Source: Caenorhabditis remanei
Taxonomy: Eukaryota > Nematoda > Chromadorea > Rhabditida > Rhabditidae
DNA length: 64,000 nt
Direction: 5' to 3'
NCBI RefSeq assembly: GCF_010183535.1
Contig: NC_071329.1
Coordinates: 5,208,001 to 5,272,000 of the forward strand
The notes below the pieces were generated by a model. That model was not told the DNA's origin and did no database searches. It saw nothing but the letters and a program-made list of their open reading frames with translations. Within the stretch, counting starts at the first letter, position 1; every line of letters begins with the position of its first letter. This document shows, one piece after another, positions 21,925-33,400 of this stretch. The position numbers were made by a program, and so were the translations under genes.

Positions 21925-24179
21925 ATGTCTATGAAAATCTTTCTCATTTTTTCTTCATTTTTATTGTTATTTTCTGATGGAAAATCCCTGAATTCAAATT
22001 CAAATCGACCGGAGGACCCCTTCAAAACAAAATTTGTGGCTAGTAAAAGTGAGGAGCTCACTGACACCGAGGATGAAGACGTCTCCCTCGAAGAATCGCA
22101 TGAGCTAGTCAGAATCACCACCACCCGAGCGCCACGTCTTCTATATCCCCCTACTCATCAGAATCTTCTCTACTCCATATTCCCTACCCTTCAAAAAGAA
22201 AAAGACTGGAGAAAGTACTGTCCAGCGAATCAATATCAATTCCAAATCACTTGCCGTCCCGGGAAAAAACTTCGCTACGATCTCCAATTATTCTGCCAAC
22301 AGTTTTCTGACATGTGTGGTGTCCCGAATATCAATTTATATCCTAGCAGATATCAGACGGAAGACGACGGACGGCCCGCTGGATACGGACAGAAACAGAA
22401 GAATGGAAACTTTGGAGTCGGAAGATCTTGGGCGTTTGGATTGGGAGCCATTCCTGGAATGGAGGTTCGCACGAGTCAAGGAGCCGATATTGGAAATGAG
22501 AAATTGCCGTTCTTTGATCAGGTTAGTGGCGTGGCCTAGAAAACGAAAATTTGTGAAGCTAGTTCTTCACACAAAAATAGGTGGAAAAAAAGCTTCAAAG
22601 TTATTACAATCATGTCACAAAAATTTGGATGCCTAGAAATGCAAATTTTGAGAAACATAGTCCCTGGCGAAAAATAGTGTCAAAATTGTGGTTTCTAGAA
22701 TGGTTAATACGACTTTTATCGCTTTGTATAAAGTTGATGGCCTAGAAACCCAATTTCTTAAAAAACTAGTCCCCTTAAATTTTTCTCGTTTTGTGACCTA
22801 GAAATCCAATTTTAGAGAAAACTAGTCCATCGTCAAATTTTGTGGGCTTTGACGGATTCTCTCACTTTTTCGAACTTTCTCCGATGATATTACGCGTTTC
22901 CTCACTCAAAGAAGTCGTTGCGTGGCCTAGAAATCCAAAGTTAAGAAAACTAATCCCCGAACTGAAATTACATAAAAGAGCTTCAAAATAAACATATAAC
23001 CGCAGCACATATCGTTAGTGGCCTAGAAAACCAAATTTCGAAAAAAACTACTCCTCCGAGACAACAAGACCTAAAAAATTCGATCTGGTTACGAACAAAA
23101 TGATGACCTAGAGTTTTCTATGTAGCAAACTAGTCCCCCACTCGTTACCAATAAAATTTCAACATTTCCCTTCTTTTCCAGATCGGTGGAATGATGCTCA
23201 ATTACGGAGGAGAAGTCGGTGTCCTGGGACATCGCACCGGAAAGGGACCAGCTCGATCTATGAATGCGTTGGCTCGTGGATACCCATCCCTCGGTCTAGG
23301 TCCACCAAATAAGGCAGCAGACAGTCAATTCCAAGAATCTGTGGCAAAGGCGTTAGGTGTCCCATCGCTAAACAATGTGTTCAATAAACTAGCGAAAAAT
23401 TCCAAGAACAAGAAGATTACCGGTTATGAACCGGGATACGGAGCAGTCAATCCTCATGGTCCATTTGCAATTGGAAAGGTAGGCTGTTTTCATGATTTTC
23501 TGATTTCCCCAACCTTCCCAAAGTGAAGGGGCGGAGCCTAGTCGCACACAAAACATAGTAGACGGCGGAACCCGTGAGATGTCGGCCGCTCGTCTACCCT
23601 CGCTTTTATAAACCGACGCGCCGTTTTCCACTAGTTGGCGGTGCTCGCATCGTACGTTTCGCTCTCGGTTTCGATAGATCTCGCCTTTAAGTTAGTAGAA
23701 CTCACTCCGATTCTTAAATCGTGTCCCCAAAAATAGAAGGAACGGAAGCTCCCGATGAAAATGAATATATATCTGAAAAACGGTTTCAGCCAGAATTAAA
23801 AATTCTGGAAATATTCAGCTCGTGAAGATGCCTCGGTCCAAGAGCTCCATCTATTTCAGAGGAAATGTGATCCCTTTGAGAACTAACCACCTTGAAGACT
23901 TGTCTGTAATCAGACTAACATTCGGTCGGTTACTGTACTCAGTTGGGTTTCACACTCGTCCATAGAGCCTCGCCTAGGTAACACTTAAGCAAAATTCAAA
24001 ATTCAAAATTCAATGAGCACCGCCGATATGGGCTCCGCTTGTTAGGAGATTACCCATAAATTTTTGCACTTTTATTCCCTAATTTGTTTCAGACCGACCT
24101 CGACGATATCAACCTGCCTGGTGGCTTCGGCGCTATCGAAATGCTGCGTGGAAGTGGAATGGGTATTGGAAAGAAGTAA
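21925..24179 (+). CDS. Secreted nematode protein of unknown function, 326 aa
   Basis: Exons 21925-22521, 23182-23478 and 24093-24179, all phase 0. Two in-frame ATGs (21925, 21931) precede a signal peptide (KIFLIFSSFLLLFSDG). Next comes an acidic Ser/Glu stretch, then a conserved-looking core with four cysteines (KYCPANQYQFQITCRPGKK and FCQQFSDMCGV). The C-terminal half is Gly-rich (GQKQKNGNFGVGRSW, GGMMLNYGGEVGVLGH, GSGMGIGKK). The pattern fits an extracellular matrix or secreted structural protein, but I recognise no named domain. Intron 2 is almost entirely one 561-bp repeat (23508-24068), so that repeat must be spliced out. Confidence 0.87.
22530..23165. repeat. Intron filled with degenerate GGCCTAGAAA...ACTAGTCCC units
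   Basis: Six or more loose repeats of GTGGCCTAGAAAACCAAATT followed by AAACTAGTCCCC occur in this intron. The same words appear at about 38955-38990. Old tandem or dispersed repeat. Confidence 0.55.
23508..24068 (+). repeat. 561-bp dispersed repeat, copy 1, inside an intron
   Basis: Starts CCCAACCTTCCCAAAGTG and ends CATAAATTTTTGCA. It is over 90% identical by eye to 32093-32655. It contains TTTATAAACCGACGCG (TATA-like), GGCGGTGCTC with a distant inverted partner GAGCACCGCC, and three ATTCAAA repeats near the end. A TG...CA core is possible, so a solo LTR is one option; no open frame or tRNA-like promoter was seen. Confidence 0.85.
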
Positions 24180-24256
24180 TAATCCGGAAAATGTAATAAT
24201 AATTTTTACTCAAAACGTGCAATATTTGAAATTGATATCAATGTGTGTGTGTGTGC

Positions 24257-24262
24257 AATAAA
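24257..24262 (+). terminator. Poly(A) signal AATAAA
   Basis: Perfect AATAAA 78 nt after the stop codon at 24179, just after a short GT repeat. Serves the secreted protein gene at 21925-24179. Confidence 0.7.
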
Positions 24263-24390
24263 CCCTTTTACATGACAAAAATTGTTTTTAAAAGTCAAAA
24301 TTCGTTTTCTTAGAAAGCGTATAAGCTTGCCAGGAATAATTAAAATGTCTAGATCTTTTGCACGCGTATTGTACCTACATAGATCTCCAT

Positions 24391-24560
24391 TTTTTGTAGT
24401 TGACAACTTTTTTGTACGAGTCTTCGCTAGAAAGTTATACCTTTGTGTATCCAAAGAAAGTGTGTCCAAAGTAATTCGGTGTGTCTGACTTTGAGGTCCT
24501 ATACCGTTTAGGGTAGCGGTTGTATAAAAAAAAGTGTCAACTGCAAAAATAAAGCCTTTA
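24391..24560. repeat. Paired GTAGTTGACAACTTTTTTGTAC motif element
   Basis: The motif at 24391-24418 faces an inverted partner (AAAAAGTGTCAACTGCAAAAA) about 115 bp downstream. Same paired arrangement as 30098-30275, 45578-45740, 49010-49195 and 61908-62065. Confidence 0.6.
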
Positions 24561-24694
24561 ACTTAAACTGTAACAAAAAATCTTCAAAAAATCAATAATT
24601 TAAAGTCTCACGACATCTTGCCGAAGTTAGCCAGCTTTTCGAAAAAAAAAACCTTCAAATTCAACCCTGACAAACATCTTTCGTTTAACCCGTC

Positions 24695-24935
24695 AATCGG
24701 TATGTCTGTCTGTCTGTCTGTGAGTTCGGATGTCCGGATGTCCATCCGTATGCCCGTGTGTCCGTATGTCTATCGCTCTGTCGATATGTGTGTCAAGTTT
24801 TTCGAAGAATTTATTTATATCCCGGACAGACATCTTCATTTAACTTGTTCATCAGTCTGTAAATCTGTCAGTGTGTCCAGATGTCCGGATGTTTGTCTGC
24901 CTGTTTGTCGGTTCGTCTGTCTATCCGGATGTCCA
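24695..24935. repeat. GTCTGTCTGTC / GGATGTCCGGATGTCC simple-repeat tract
   Basis: Degenerate arrays of TGTCTG and ATGTCCGG words in two blocks. Inverted-sense relatives occur at 36120-36650, 41695-41745 and 54335-54370. An open frame through it only reflects the repeat. Confidence 0.6.
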
Positions 24936-25104
24936 AAGATCCAAACAATTTTAAAAATCAATAACTTCATTCATTTTCTCAAAAAACAGACACACAAAAC
25001 GACAATTTGTCATCGGAATAAGGCACATATTATATGAAAAGTTACGAAACCATAACTTTTTCTCACAAAAAACAAATAAATATATATTCTCCACACATCC
25101 CCGC

Positions 25105-25929
25105 CTATTCCTCTCTCTTCTCCTCCTCCTTCTCCTCCTTCGGCTCATTCGTCGTCACATCGGCAGTGGCCGCCTCATAGACCTTCTTCAGTTCTGGCAC
25201 AATCTCCTCCTTGGTGAATTCCGACGCAGCATCGTACTTCTCCGACAACCATTCTCTGATGTTCTTATGGGTTTCTGGGTCTTGAAGCTTCTCTTTGTAC
25301 TCGTTGAATTTGTCACGGATTGCTGGCGAGGCGCTCTCTTTGAACCATCCGGCGGCGTTGTTGAGCCCTCCGCTCACCTGGAAAACGGAGAAATTTAGAG
25401 AGAGCTCCGCCCATTTTTAGAGCACATTCGGTAAGTTAACCATGCGGCACTGTTAGTTATCGAGGCACTGTAAATGTCTAGGCGGCAATTCTGTAAAAAG
25501 GAGAGGCTGCTCCCGCATTCCTCGCTTGGAATTTTTTTTTAGTGCGGCACAGTTTTTGCGTTTTTCCTGCGGCAGTATTGCAAAAAGGGGCGTGGCCCAT
25601 TCTTACCGGATCTATGTAGGCCTTGTTGGCAGTGTAGAATTGGGATAGTTTTTCCATTTTTTGAAAACTTGGAATCGAATTTTCGGAAAACATTTTTGAA
25701 CACTTTGTACACGTGGACAAACATTCAAAAATTTTGGGAAAAGTTCACGGAAACTTTTTTCAAAACTCAAATTTTAAGTTTCTGGTTCTCATGGACTAGG
25801 AATCCCTATGGTGGCCGAGTTTCGGGTACCTAGGCCACTTACTGTATCAGTGAATCCATCCCACCAATCCGCTTGAACGGAGCTTGCTAGAAGAAGCGTG
25901 ACGAGGATGGTCAACGTGACGGGGCGCAT
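25105..25929 (-). CDS. Small secreted helical protein, nematode-specific
   Basis: Function unknown. Exon 1 (25929-25843) encodes a signal peptide (RPVTLTILVTLLLASSVQA) followed by DWWDGFTDT. The last exon (25377-25105) continues in phase 0 with VSGGLNNAAGWFKES, amphipathic helices (KFNEYKEKLQDPETHKN, EIVPELKKVYEAA) and a Lys/Glu tail. The direct join gives about 119 aa. A middle exon ending at 25607 (MEKLSQFYTANKAYIDP before a perfect GTAAGA donor, phase 0) may also be used; its acceptor is not canonical. A TTCCAG/A site just upstream of the ATG suggests trans-splicing. Confidence 0.78.
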
Positions 25930-26017
25930 TCTGGAATATGAATATAAAATGGTGTTCAGAAGAAAAATGTCGAAATCAAAGTGAAAAAATGCTGAAAATA
26001 TGAGGGAAACACTGGCG

Positions 26018-26025
26018 TATTTATA
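26018..26025 (-). promoter_or_regulatory. TATA box of the small secreted protein gene
   Basis: On the minus strand CCCTATAAATACGCC lies about 90 bp upstream of the ATG at 25929, after a C-rich run. Position and sequence fit a core promoter. Confidence 0.55.
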
Positions 26026-26577
26026 GGGGGGAGCGTGGTGAGTCACTCAGGACGTTATCATTTTTTATGGGAGTGAGAAAGAAACAAAGAAGGGGAAGCT
26101 GAAGAAACGTGTGGGGGATGATGATGGAGAATGGGGGGAATATGGAAATTTTTATGAGATTTTGGGAGAAGGGGGTGGGTGAGGGTAAAGGGTTACGGTA
26201 GGTATCTTTCAGGAGCCCATGTTCAACAGCTCACAGCTGTGTACGGGGGAAAACAACAGTATTTTCTGTCTAGGACACCGGGGTACCCCCTCAACGTTGA
26301 CAATTTTCCAGCAAAACCGGATTTTTCTTTATATTTAACAATTTTCTGTATTAAATACCAGAAATGGAACGCGTTTTGAAAACGTCGCTCAATTCCAGAA
26401 TATTCTGAAAACGCTGTCAATAGGAGAAAAGAAGATCAAACATGTGGAAGTTTGAAGAAAAAGAAGGGGGAAGGAATAAGCAACAAGAACAGGAAATAGT
26501 AGTTTGATATGCAAATATGGGTAGGCTTTTCGTCTGTTCAATACTATCGACAAACATTAACTTTAAAGTGGAGAAGT

Positions 26578-26592
26578 GGGGGGGGGGGGGGG
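26578..26592 (+). repeat. Poly-G tract, 15 G
   Basis: Uninterrupted run of 15 G. Similar runs occur at 44739-44752 (14 G), 46622-46632 (11 G) and 55095-55107 (13 C). Confidence 0.9.
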
Positions 26593-26766
26593 AACAAGCT
26601 ATCAAATATCACTAGGTGAATGGGAACACGAAGAGTGAGAAGGTAGTGGGAGGGGTAGGAAACTGGTAAAGTTGGAGACCGATTTATGAGGCCCATCGTA
26701 GTCGGAAAAAACTAATTTTTAGGTATGTACTAGACCAACTTTAGACCTCAATTTTTTTTGGATTTG

Positions 26767-27060
26767 TAAGCCTAAGGCCGTAATCACTGGGCCGTAAGCC
26801 TAAGACCGTAAGCCTAAGATCGTGAGCCTAAGGCCGTGAGCTTAAGGCCGTGAGCCTAAGGTCGTAAGCTTAAGACCGTGAGCCTAAGGTCGTGAGCTTA
26901 AGACAGTGAGCCTAATGTCGTAAGCCTAAGGACATAAGCCTAAGTCCGTAAGCCTAGTTGTAAGGGCGTAAGTCTAGGGCCTCAAGACTACGGTCTGAAG
27001 CCTGAGGGTTCAGACTTAATACGCTTAAAGCCCAGGACTTTGAACCTAAAGTCTGAAGCC
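26767..27060 (+). repeat. 14-bp minisatellite, GCCTAAGGCCGTGA type
   Basis: At least 12 clear tandem units alternating AAGGCCGTGAGCCT and AAGACCGTAAGCCT run to about 26955, then decay. Each unit contains GCCTAA, the complement of the worm telomere hexamer TTAGGC, but the period is 14, not 6. Confidence 0.85.
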
Positions 27061-29548
27061 TAGAAACTCATCTCTATGTATAACCTAGTTGTCAAGAACC
27101 TGGATTATTGAAAAAATCACAAGACTTATCACAAAAAGAACCGAAAATCCACTAGAAGAACGATGTGTCGAGCAAAGAAATGCTCTCGTTGTGCAATAAT
27201 GAGAACGAAAGCAGGTGACTTGTATCATGATGATGCTCCTTATAGTGTAATAGCTTTTAGGATGAGGAAGAGCTGAACCATTTGACCAATAGTTGGAAGG
27301 AAAAAAACACACACACAGAGATATGATCATTGTGTTTTGTGTTGTTTTGAAAAATGAGAAGGGGGCAGGGGAGAAAGCGGGTGAGTCATAGTTTTGTCAT
27401 GAACCGGCATATGGCAAGGTGACCGGGAAAAAAGAAGCGGCTACTGTAGTAGGACATTCAGAATATTGCCATAGCTTGAATAGATTTCAAAAAAAAATTA
27501 CATTTTCAAGTAACTCATTGAGGTCAGACCGAAAATGTTGTTGCCAGTGTATTAGAGTGATTATGGTAAGGTGTTCGTGGTGAGACCCACGGAGAGGAGG
27601 TCTTACCACGAAATAGGAAGAATCTGGAACATTTTCAAAACTTCAAGAAAAATCATAGAAAAAACATGGACGAGATTCTCAAAACAAAATTTTCGAAACA
27701 TAAAAGCGTCACAATCCGAAAATATATTGAACTGTGGTGGTGGTAGGAGATATTTTGAAACCGGACGTTTCAAAACCGGGACATTTCGAAACCAGCGATG
27801 ATGTAAGTGATCTCGACAGGCTATCAAAACTTCCATTTTATTTAGGAACCCGGACAAACAGACGCACAGACAGACATAGTTCTTTTCACAAGAAACCGTG
27901 TTCTGTGTGTCTGTTAGTACCAATTTGAGCCGCTAATCAGCAAATTCAAAAGAAAATTTTCTGGCAACATGCCAAGTCTATCTCCACTTTTTGCAAAAAT
28001 CATCGCATTGCCGAAATAAATCCCTCCTCTCTCAAGACTGGTTCCCGACCGGGATAATACATACGTTCCGCTTACAGATCACTCACACACAAACACACAT
28101 ATCATCATAATCCTATTTGAGAGGGAGAGAAAAAGGAAATGCAAACAAAAATGGGAAAGTGGGAAGTGCGCTCTATAGAGAGAAATGAAAAAACATGACT
28201 ACTAGAGCGCACTTTCTCAATTTTGGGAGATAAGATTAGACCACAACCGAGAGAGAATCGGACAGCTAACGCTCCTGCTGCTGCTGCTAAACTTGATTGA
28301 TTGTGGTCGGGAAGTGGGGGTCTTAGCGAAACAATATAATGAGTAAGAGAGATAGAGAAGGCAAGAATTGACGGTGTAACAGTTGCGAGAAGAAGAGAAT
28401 ATTGTGTAAAGACGTCGAGTCCTCTCACCACTTAGTCTCCACTTTAGTTTATTAGGTGAATGAAAAATTGGAAGTGGTTCTGGCGATGAGTCATGATTGA
28501 GGGTTTAGTCACAATTGGGCAGGTGTTAGGAACAGAAAGTTCAAGAAAAAGTGAAACTTTTTGAAATAATGATTTTTTGAAGAAAAAAAATTGACCTACT
28601 TTGAGACAGCGCACTAACTAAATTTAGCCCGATAATTGTGAATTTTTCAAGTTTTTGAGAGTAAAATTGGATTTTCATTATTGTAATTAATAACTACATA
28701 TTTTGTAGAAGTTTTCCTTATATAGTAAGGACCATAATTCAAACAACATTGACCTTTTTCAGTTGAAAATGTCCAATTTTGAGAATGTGTTACGGTATCA
28801 TTTATTGTCCCACCAAGTAAAATTTTAATGAATTATACAGATCAAAAGCAGAGCTCCATTTTTGTAGTTGATAACTTTTTTGCACGGACACTCCCTAGAG
28901 AGTTATGGTCACTTCAAGACGACAGCTCAAAAGTCGGACTGTTTTGAAAGCCGATAACTAAAAATTGAAAAGTTTTTTATTGACTCAAAGTAGCGCTCGA
29001 AATGGGGCGTTCCACTTTTTTCCGGGATTTTTGTGAAACTGTCAGTTTTGTCGGAGAATTGTGAAACTTTCACAGAATCTGAAGACATCGATGGGGACGT
29101 GATTCCCAAAGTTTCAAAAATATACGTTCATTTTAAACCGTTTTATGACAATCCGGGACGCGCGGGACGGGGACGCGCGGGACGTCCCAACTCGTCCCAT
29201 TTCGAGCGCTAACTCAAAGAAACGTCAGGAATTTCACAATTTTTAACTTTAAAACTCACTTAACGAACAACTCAATTGAACAGAAAATGACACAAATGAC
29301 AATGAAATCGATGAGTCACCACTAGGCACAACAGGCGCTAATAGAGAAAAGGGGACAAAGAATGAAGGGTGAAGGTCATTAATCTAATGTGCTGGTCGAT
29401 ATCTTATCGTTTTTTGCTCAAGATGTTGTGTATTGTCATAAAAAAATAAAAGGTCGATGGATGGGTCATAAATCAATCGGTATTAGCCAGGGGGGCAAAT
29501 AAAAAGACACGGCTGAACCAACAAAGGAAATTATTTAAGGTCGTAAAT

Positions 29549-29818
29549 ACTGTGAAAAAAATAAAGTTTCGACAAGGATTTTCAAAAAAAAATTTCGCGG
29601 GCTGGAACACGCAAGCGCATAAAGTTGTGGGCGGAGCTTAAACTGCAAGCGGCGAGGTTCTTAATTTGGAAAAAACAACTGGAATTAGAACCGTGCAGCA
29701 TATTTAAGCTTTCAGTTTAAGCTCCGCCCACAACTTTATGCGCTTGCGTGTTCCAGCCCGCGAAATCTTTTTTGAAAATCCTTGTCGAAACTTTATTTTT
29801 TCATAGTAGGATAAACTC
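29549..29818. repeat. Inverted-repeat MITE with TACTGTGAAAAAA / TTTTTTCATAGTA ends
   Basis: Arms of about 95 bp match with few differences: TTTCGCGGGCTGGAACACG and AGTTGTGGGCGGAGCTTAAA on the left, exact complements on the right. Loop about 75 bp. No coding content. Confidence 0.88.
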
Positions 29819-30097
29819 TAGCTGTTAACTATACTATCGGTTTTTCAGATTAGAATTGAGGTTGACAAGATTATGAAAAGAAGCATAATTAGCAGTTGTT
29901 AATGTCAATTTTAACAGAGTATGTATGTAAATCAAACATTAGTATTCCGTTTTATAATTAGATAATTTTGTACGGAGCCTCACCAAGAAAACTATTCTTG
30001 CAAGTTGGGCATTTTTCTAACATCTGTCACGAAATAACCTGTTGTTCCATAGGTTCATGCTTTGTCTGATTGTGTTGAACAAACCGAATTATATGAT

Positions 30098-30275
30098 TTT
30101 GTAGTTGACAATTTTTTGCACGGGCGCTCCCAAGCAAGTTACGTATCGACAAAGTTATTCCTCCCTCGAATCGTACCATTTCAGTGCAAACTAGAGTGAT
30201 TTTTGAGTTGTCTCCTTAAAATCACCATAACTCTCTAGGGAGTGTCTGTACAAAAAAGTTGTCAACTACAAAAAT
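30098..30275. repeat. Paired GTAGTTGACAATTTTTTGCAC motif element
   Basis: Left motif at 30098-30120 and inverted motif (GTACAAAAAAGTTGTCAACT) at 30248-30268, about 130 bp apart. It lies just downstream of the sre gene 3' end. Confidence 0.6.
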
Positions 30276-30451
30276 AAAGATTTAGGTTTGATCTACATAC
30301 AATGCAAAATTTGGCTTCATGGAGCCGTAGGCACGCTGTCAAAAGTTTGCGAAAAAGTTGCGAAAACTGTGTATTCTGGATAAAAACTTAAAACTTGAAT
30401 GAACATTAAAAAATTTAAATTTTTTATTGAAACTCTTAAAAATAACAAAAT

Positions 30452-33400
30452 CTAACTCCACGACCTATCCAACTCCTCGAAATAAGTGTTCGTTTGTTCA
30501 CTCGCATTGAAAGTGATTCTGTTCCCAAATGTATCTTGTATTTTCAACGAGTTGAAGCTCTCCTCCACAGAATCCATCGGATTTATCTGATTCTTGTTGA
30601 TTTTCACTTTAATCCGTCGGACTCTTGCTATGATCTGCTCCAACTCGTTTCGATACTTTGGATTGTGATGGTAGATCACAAATGGGGTGACAAGAGCGTA
30701 TCTGAGTTTTTAAATCTTATTCAGATTATTTCATTTTGTTCTCTTACAGTAGGCATATAGTGTCGTAGATTACTGTATTCAGGTTCTTCCATGACCTTGA
30801 AATGCTTAAATTATCAATCAATAAGCATACAGGACCACTGATTTGGAAAAATGCGATGCTTAAAGCCAACCGGTTGAAAAACTGAAATTCTAACATAAAA
30901 TAGTTCAAGATGAAGATGGCTTACAAATGAAAACCGAATATTCTCAGAAATCTGAAACCGCTGACCCAACGAGTAGCCGCCGCCATCTGTCCTGTTACTC
31001 CGATAGTAATAATTACGATTCACAATGAAATTCAAGTGGTTTCCCTGAAAATTTTGAAATTTTTAATTTTAAAATTTGTCTCACTGCAAATTAACTCACC
31101 AAATACGAAAGACCACTGAGCAAAATGAACAATGTGGCATGTGGAATTGTATTGGAAGCTGAAATTAATTAATAAAAAAAAAAAAAAAGAAACTGAAGAG
31201 AGTGGGATTCGAACCCACGCCCCCGAAGGGACTGGTGCCTTAAACCAGCGCCTTGGACCGCTCGGCCATCTCTCCACGTTTCACAAGTCACCGGGAGGGC
31301 ATACAAAATCTTTCTCCTCTCGCTCCCGCTAACTCACCATTATGAAAGTCGAGTGCAGAGACGAAAGCGATGGCATAGATGACCCATAGAATCAGAAAAA
31401 CCAGCCATTTCCTCTGATTTCTTTCATAATCCATCAGGAAATACGTGGCAAACCATCGTTCAGCGACGAATGCGGATAGACAATAGAAACCAGGGAAACA
31501 GAATAAGGCGCGGAGGAGGGAGATGGTGTAGAAGATCTCGTTGTTCAAGTCGTCGCCTGAAAATGTTGGAGATTGGGGGAGGAGCTTAGAAACGGGTAGA
31601 AATAGCATGAGAATGAGCAAAAACACCGAAAAAAGCAACATTTTAAGGAAAAAATGTTTATTCAAAATGTATTACTTTTTCGATCTTGAACAATCTTGAT
31701 ATTTTGGAGCTCGAAGTTTCGAAACCATGACATTTCGATACTAAACGTGAGACAGGTTTTGGAAAATCCCTACAAATGGCTTAAAAGCAGAGGAAATACC
31801 AAAAAATCCACAATTTTTAAACAAAAAATTCACAGAAAAATCCTCAAAAAATGTTTTTGAAAATTTCAACCTTTTTTGGGATTCTAGAACTGTGGCAATG
31901 TTTTAAAACACAATTTGACTTATTCAGGATTTCCGAAAGTTCATTTTGAGTAGTTTTATATGTCAGATTTAAAAAAAATTTCGATACATTTTCGATGATT
32001 TTTCTTCTTGTTTTATGTACTCGTAAGGCTCTGTTGCGATATCTATGATTTCATCCCCAAAAATACACTAAAACTACTCAAAAACCTCTCAACCCAACCT
32101 TCCCAAAGTGAGTGGGCGGAGCCTAGTCGTACACAAAACATAGTAGACGGCGGAACCCGTGAGATGTCGGCCGCTCGTCTACCCTCGCATTTATAAACCG
32201 ACGCGTCGTTTTCCACTAGTTGGCGGTGCTCGCATCGTACGTTTCGCTCTCGGTTTCGATAGATCTCGCCTTTAAGTTAGTAGAACTCAAATCGATTAAT
32301 AAATCGTTTCAAAAAAATAGAAGGAACGGATGCTCCCGATGAAAATGAATATGTATCTGAAAACGGTTTCAGCCAGAGTTCTCAAAATTCTGGAAATATT
32401 CAGCTCGTGAAGATGCCTCGGTCCAAGAGCTCCATCTATTTCAGAGGAAATGTGATCCCTTTGAGAACTAACCACCTTGAAGACTTGTCTGTAATCAGAC
32501 TAACATTCGGTCGGCTACTGTACTCAGTTGGGTTTCACACTCGTCCATAGAGCCTCGCCTAGGTAACACTTAAGCAAAATTCAAAATTCAAAATTCAATG
32601 AGCACCGCCGATATGGGCTCCGCTTGTTAGGAGAGATTACCCATAAATTTTTGCAAGTTTTTTGTTATCAATCATACATAGAGTTGTTTCATAACAAAAA
32701 CATTTGATGACTCGCCATTCAGAATGACTAAAGTATTATCAATTTGTACATTTGGTCTTTTACGCTCACTACACTTACTCACAGTTTTCACTTTTTATAG
32801 TGAAATTTTCTTTATTTTTTCTGATTTTTTTATTCCGAAATATCGATATTCGATGTTGATACTACTCCTTTCCTTCTTCCTATTATTCCAACTATCCCAT
32901 TCCCAACTAGTCATCCCATTGAACTCATTAAAAGGTGACAACTTCAAAAATCTGATATCTTCCACATCTCCATACTCCTTATACGTTTCTGCTAATGAAG
33001 ATAGTACCGAAATTTTGAAACAAATTTTTGTGCAGGGAAAGAAGTGAGTTCTCAGTTCTTGGAATTCGTTGTCACATTTTGTTTCCAGTCTGGATGAGAT
33101 TAGAGACTCAAAAAACTCAAAATCGACTGGATTCCTACTGTCACCTCTGAAAATCCAGTCCTCGTCCGCTTATATCTCATCAAGTTTACCGGATTATCAA
33201 TTGGCGTCATTAAAGGGATTTGTATATGTTACTACTACAAAACAAGCTAATGGTAAACGCTGGCAGCTAGAGCAAATTCTTAAATTTTTGTAATTCCAGA
33301 CGATTCCTTTCTTGTCTACGATGTAGCTCAAAGCCAAGCTATTCGAACAAACCATACTGGAAATTACACTATAGTTTTTTTGAATACCAACCCAACCTAC

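Larger units (their letters stand above)
26050..30451. other. Intergenic spacer, no convincing gene
   Basis: Open frames here are short and lack splice or signal features. Contents: a poly-G run, a 14-mer minisatellite (26767-27060), GA-rich promoter-like sequence at 27900-28450 with a small hairpin (AGTGCGCTCTAT / CTAGAGCGCACT, 28165-28214), a half copy of the AGTACCGCTCAAAAG family near 28740-28950, GGGACGCGCGGGACG direct repeats at 29155-29190, and inverted-repeat elements listed separately. Nothing else is recognisable. Confidence 0.6.

Noticed and set aside
15593..24179. An operon of neighbouring + strand secreted-protein genes
   Set aside because: Gaps of several kilobases and an intervening minus-strand gene rule out typical operon spacing of about 100-400 bp.
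24690..24935. Internal telomere or satellite centromere sequence
   Set aside because: The words are degenerate, short and dispersed at several other sites, and do not match TTAGGC.
24618..25037. 139-codon frame rich in Cys, Val, Arg and Ser
   Set aside because: It is a translation of the TGTCTG/TGTCCGG simple repeat.
26767..27060. CRISPR array
   Set aside because: The units are contiguous 14-mers with no unique spacers, in a eukaryotic genome.
31032..31277. Minus-strand frame starting MERWPSGPRRWFKAP as a gene
   Set aside because: Its first part is a translation of the tRNA-Leu; only the distal part belongs to an sre exon, in another frame.
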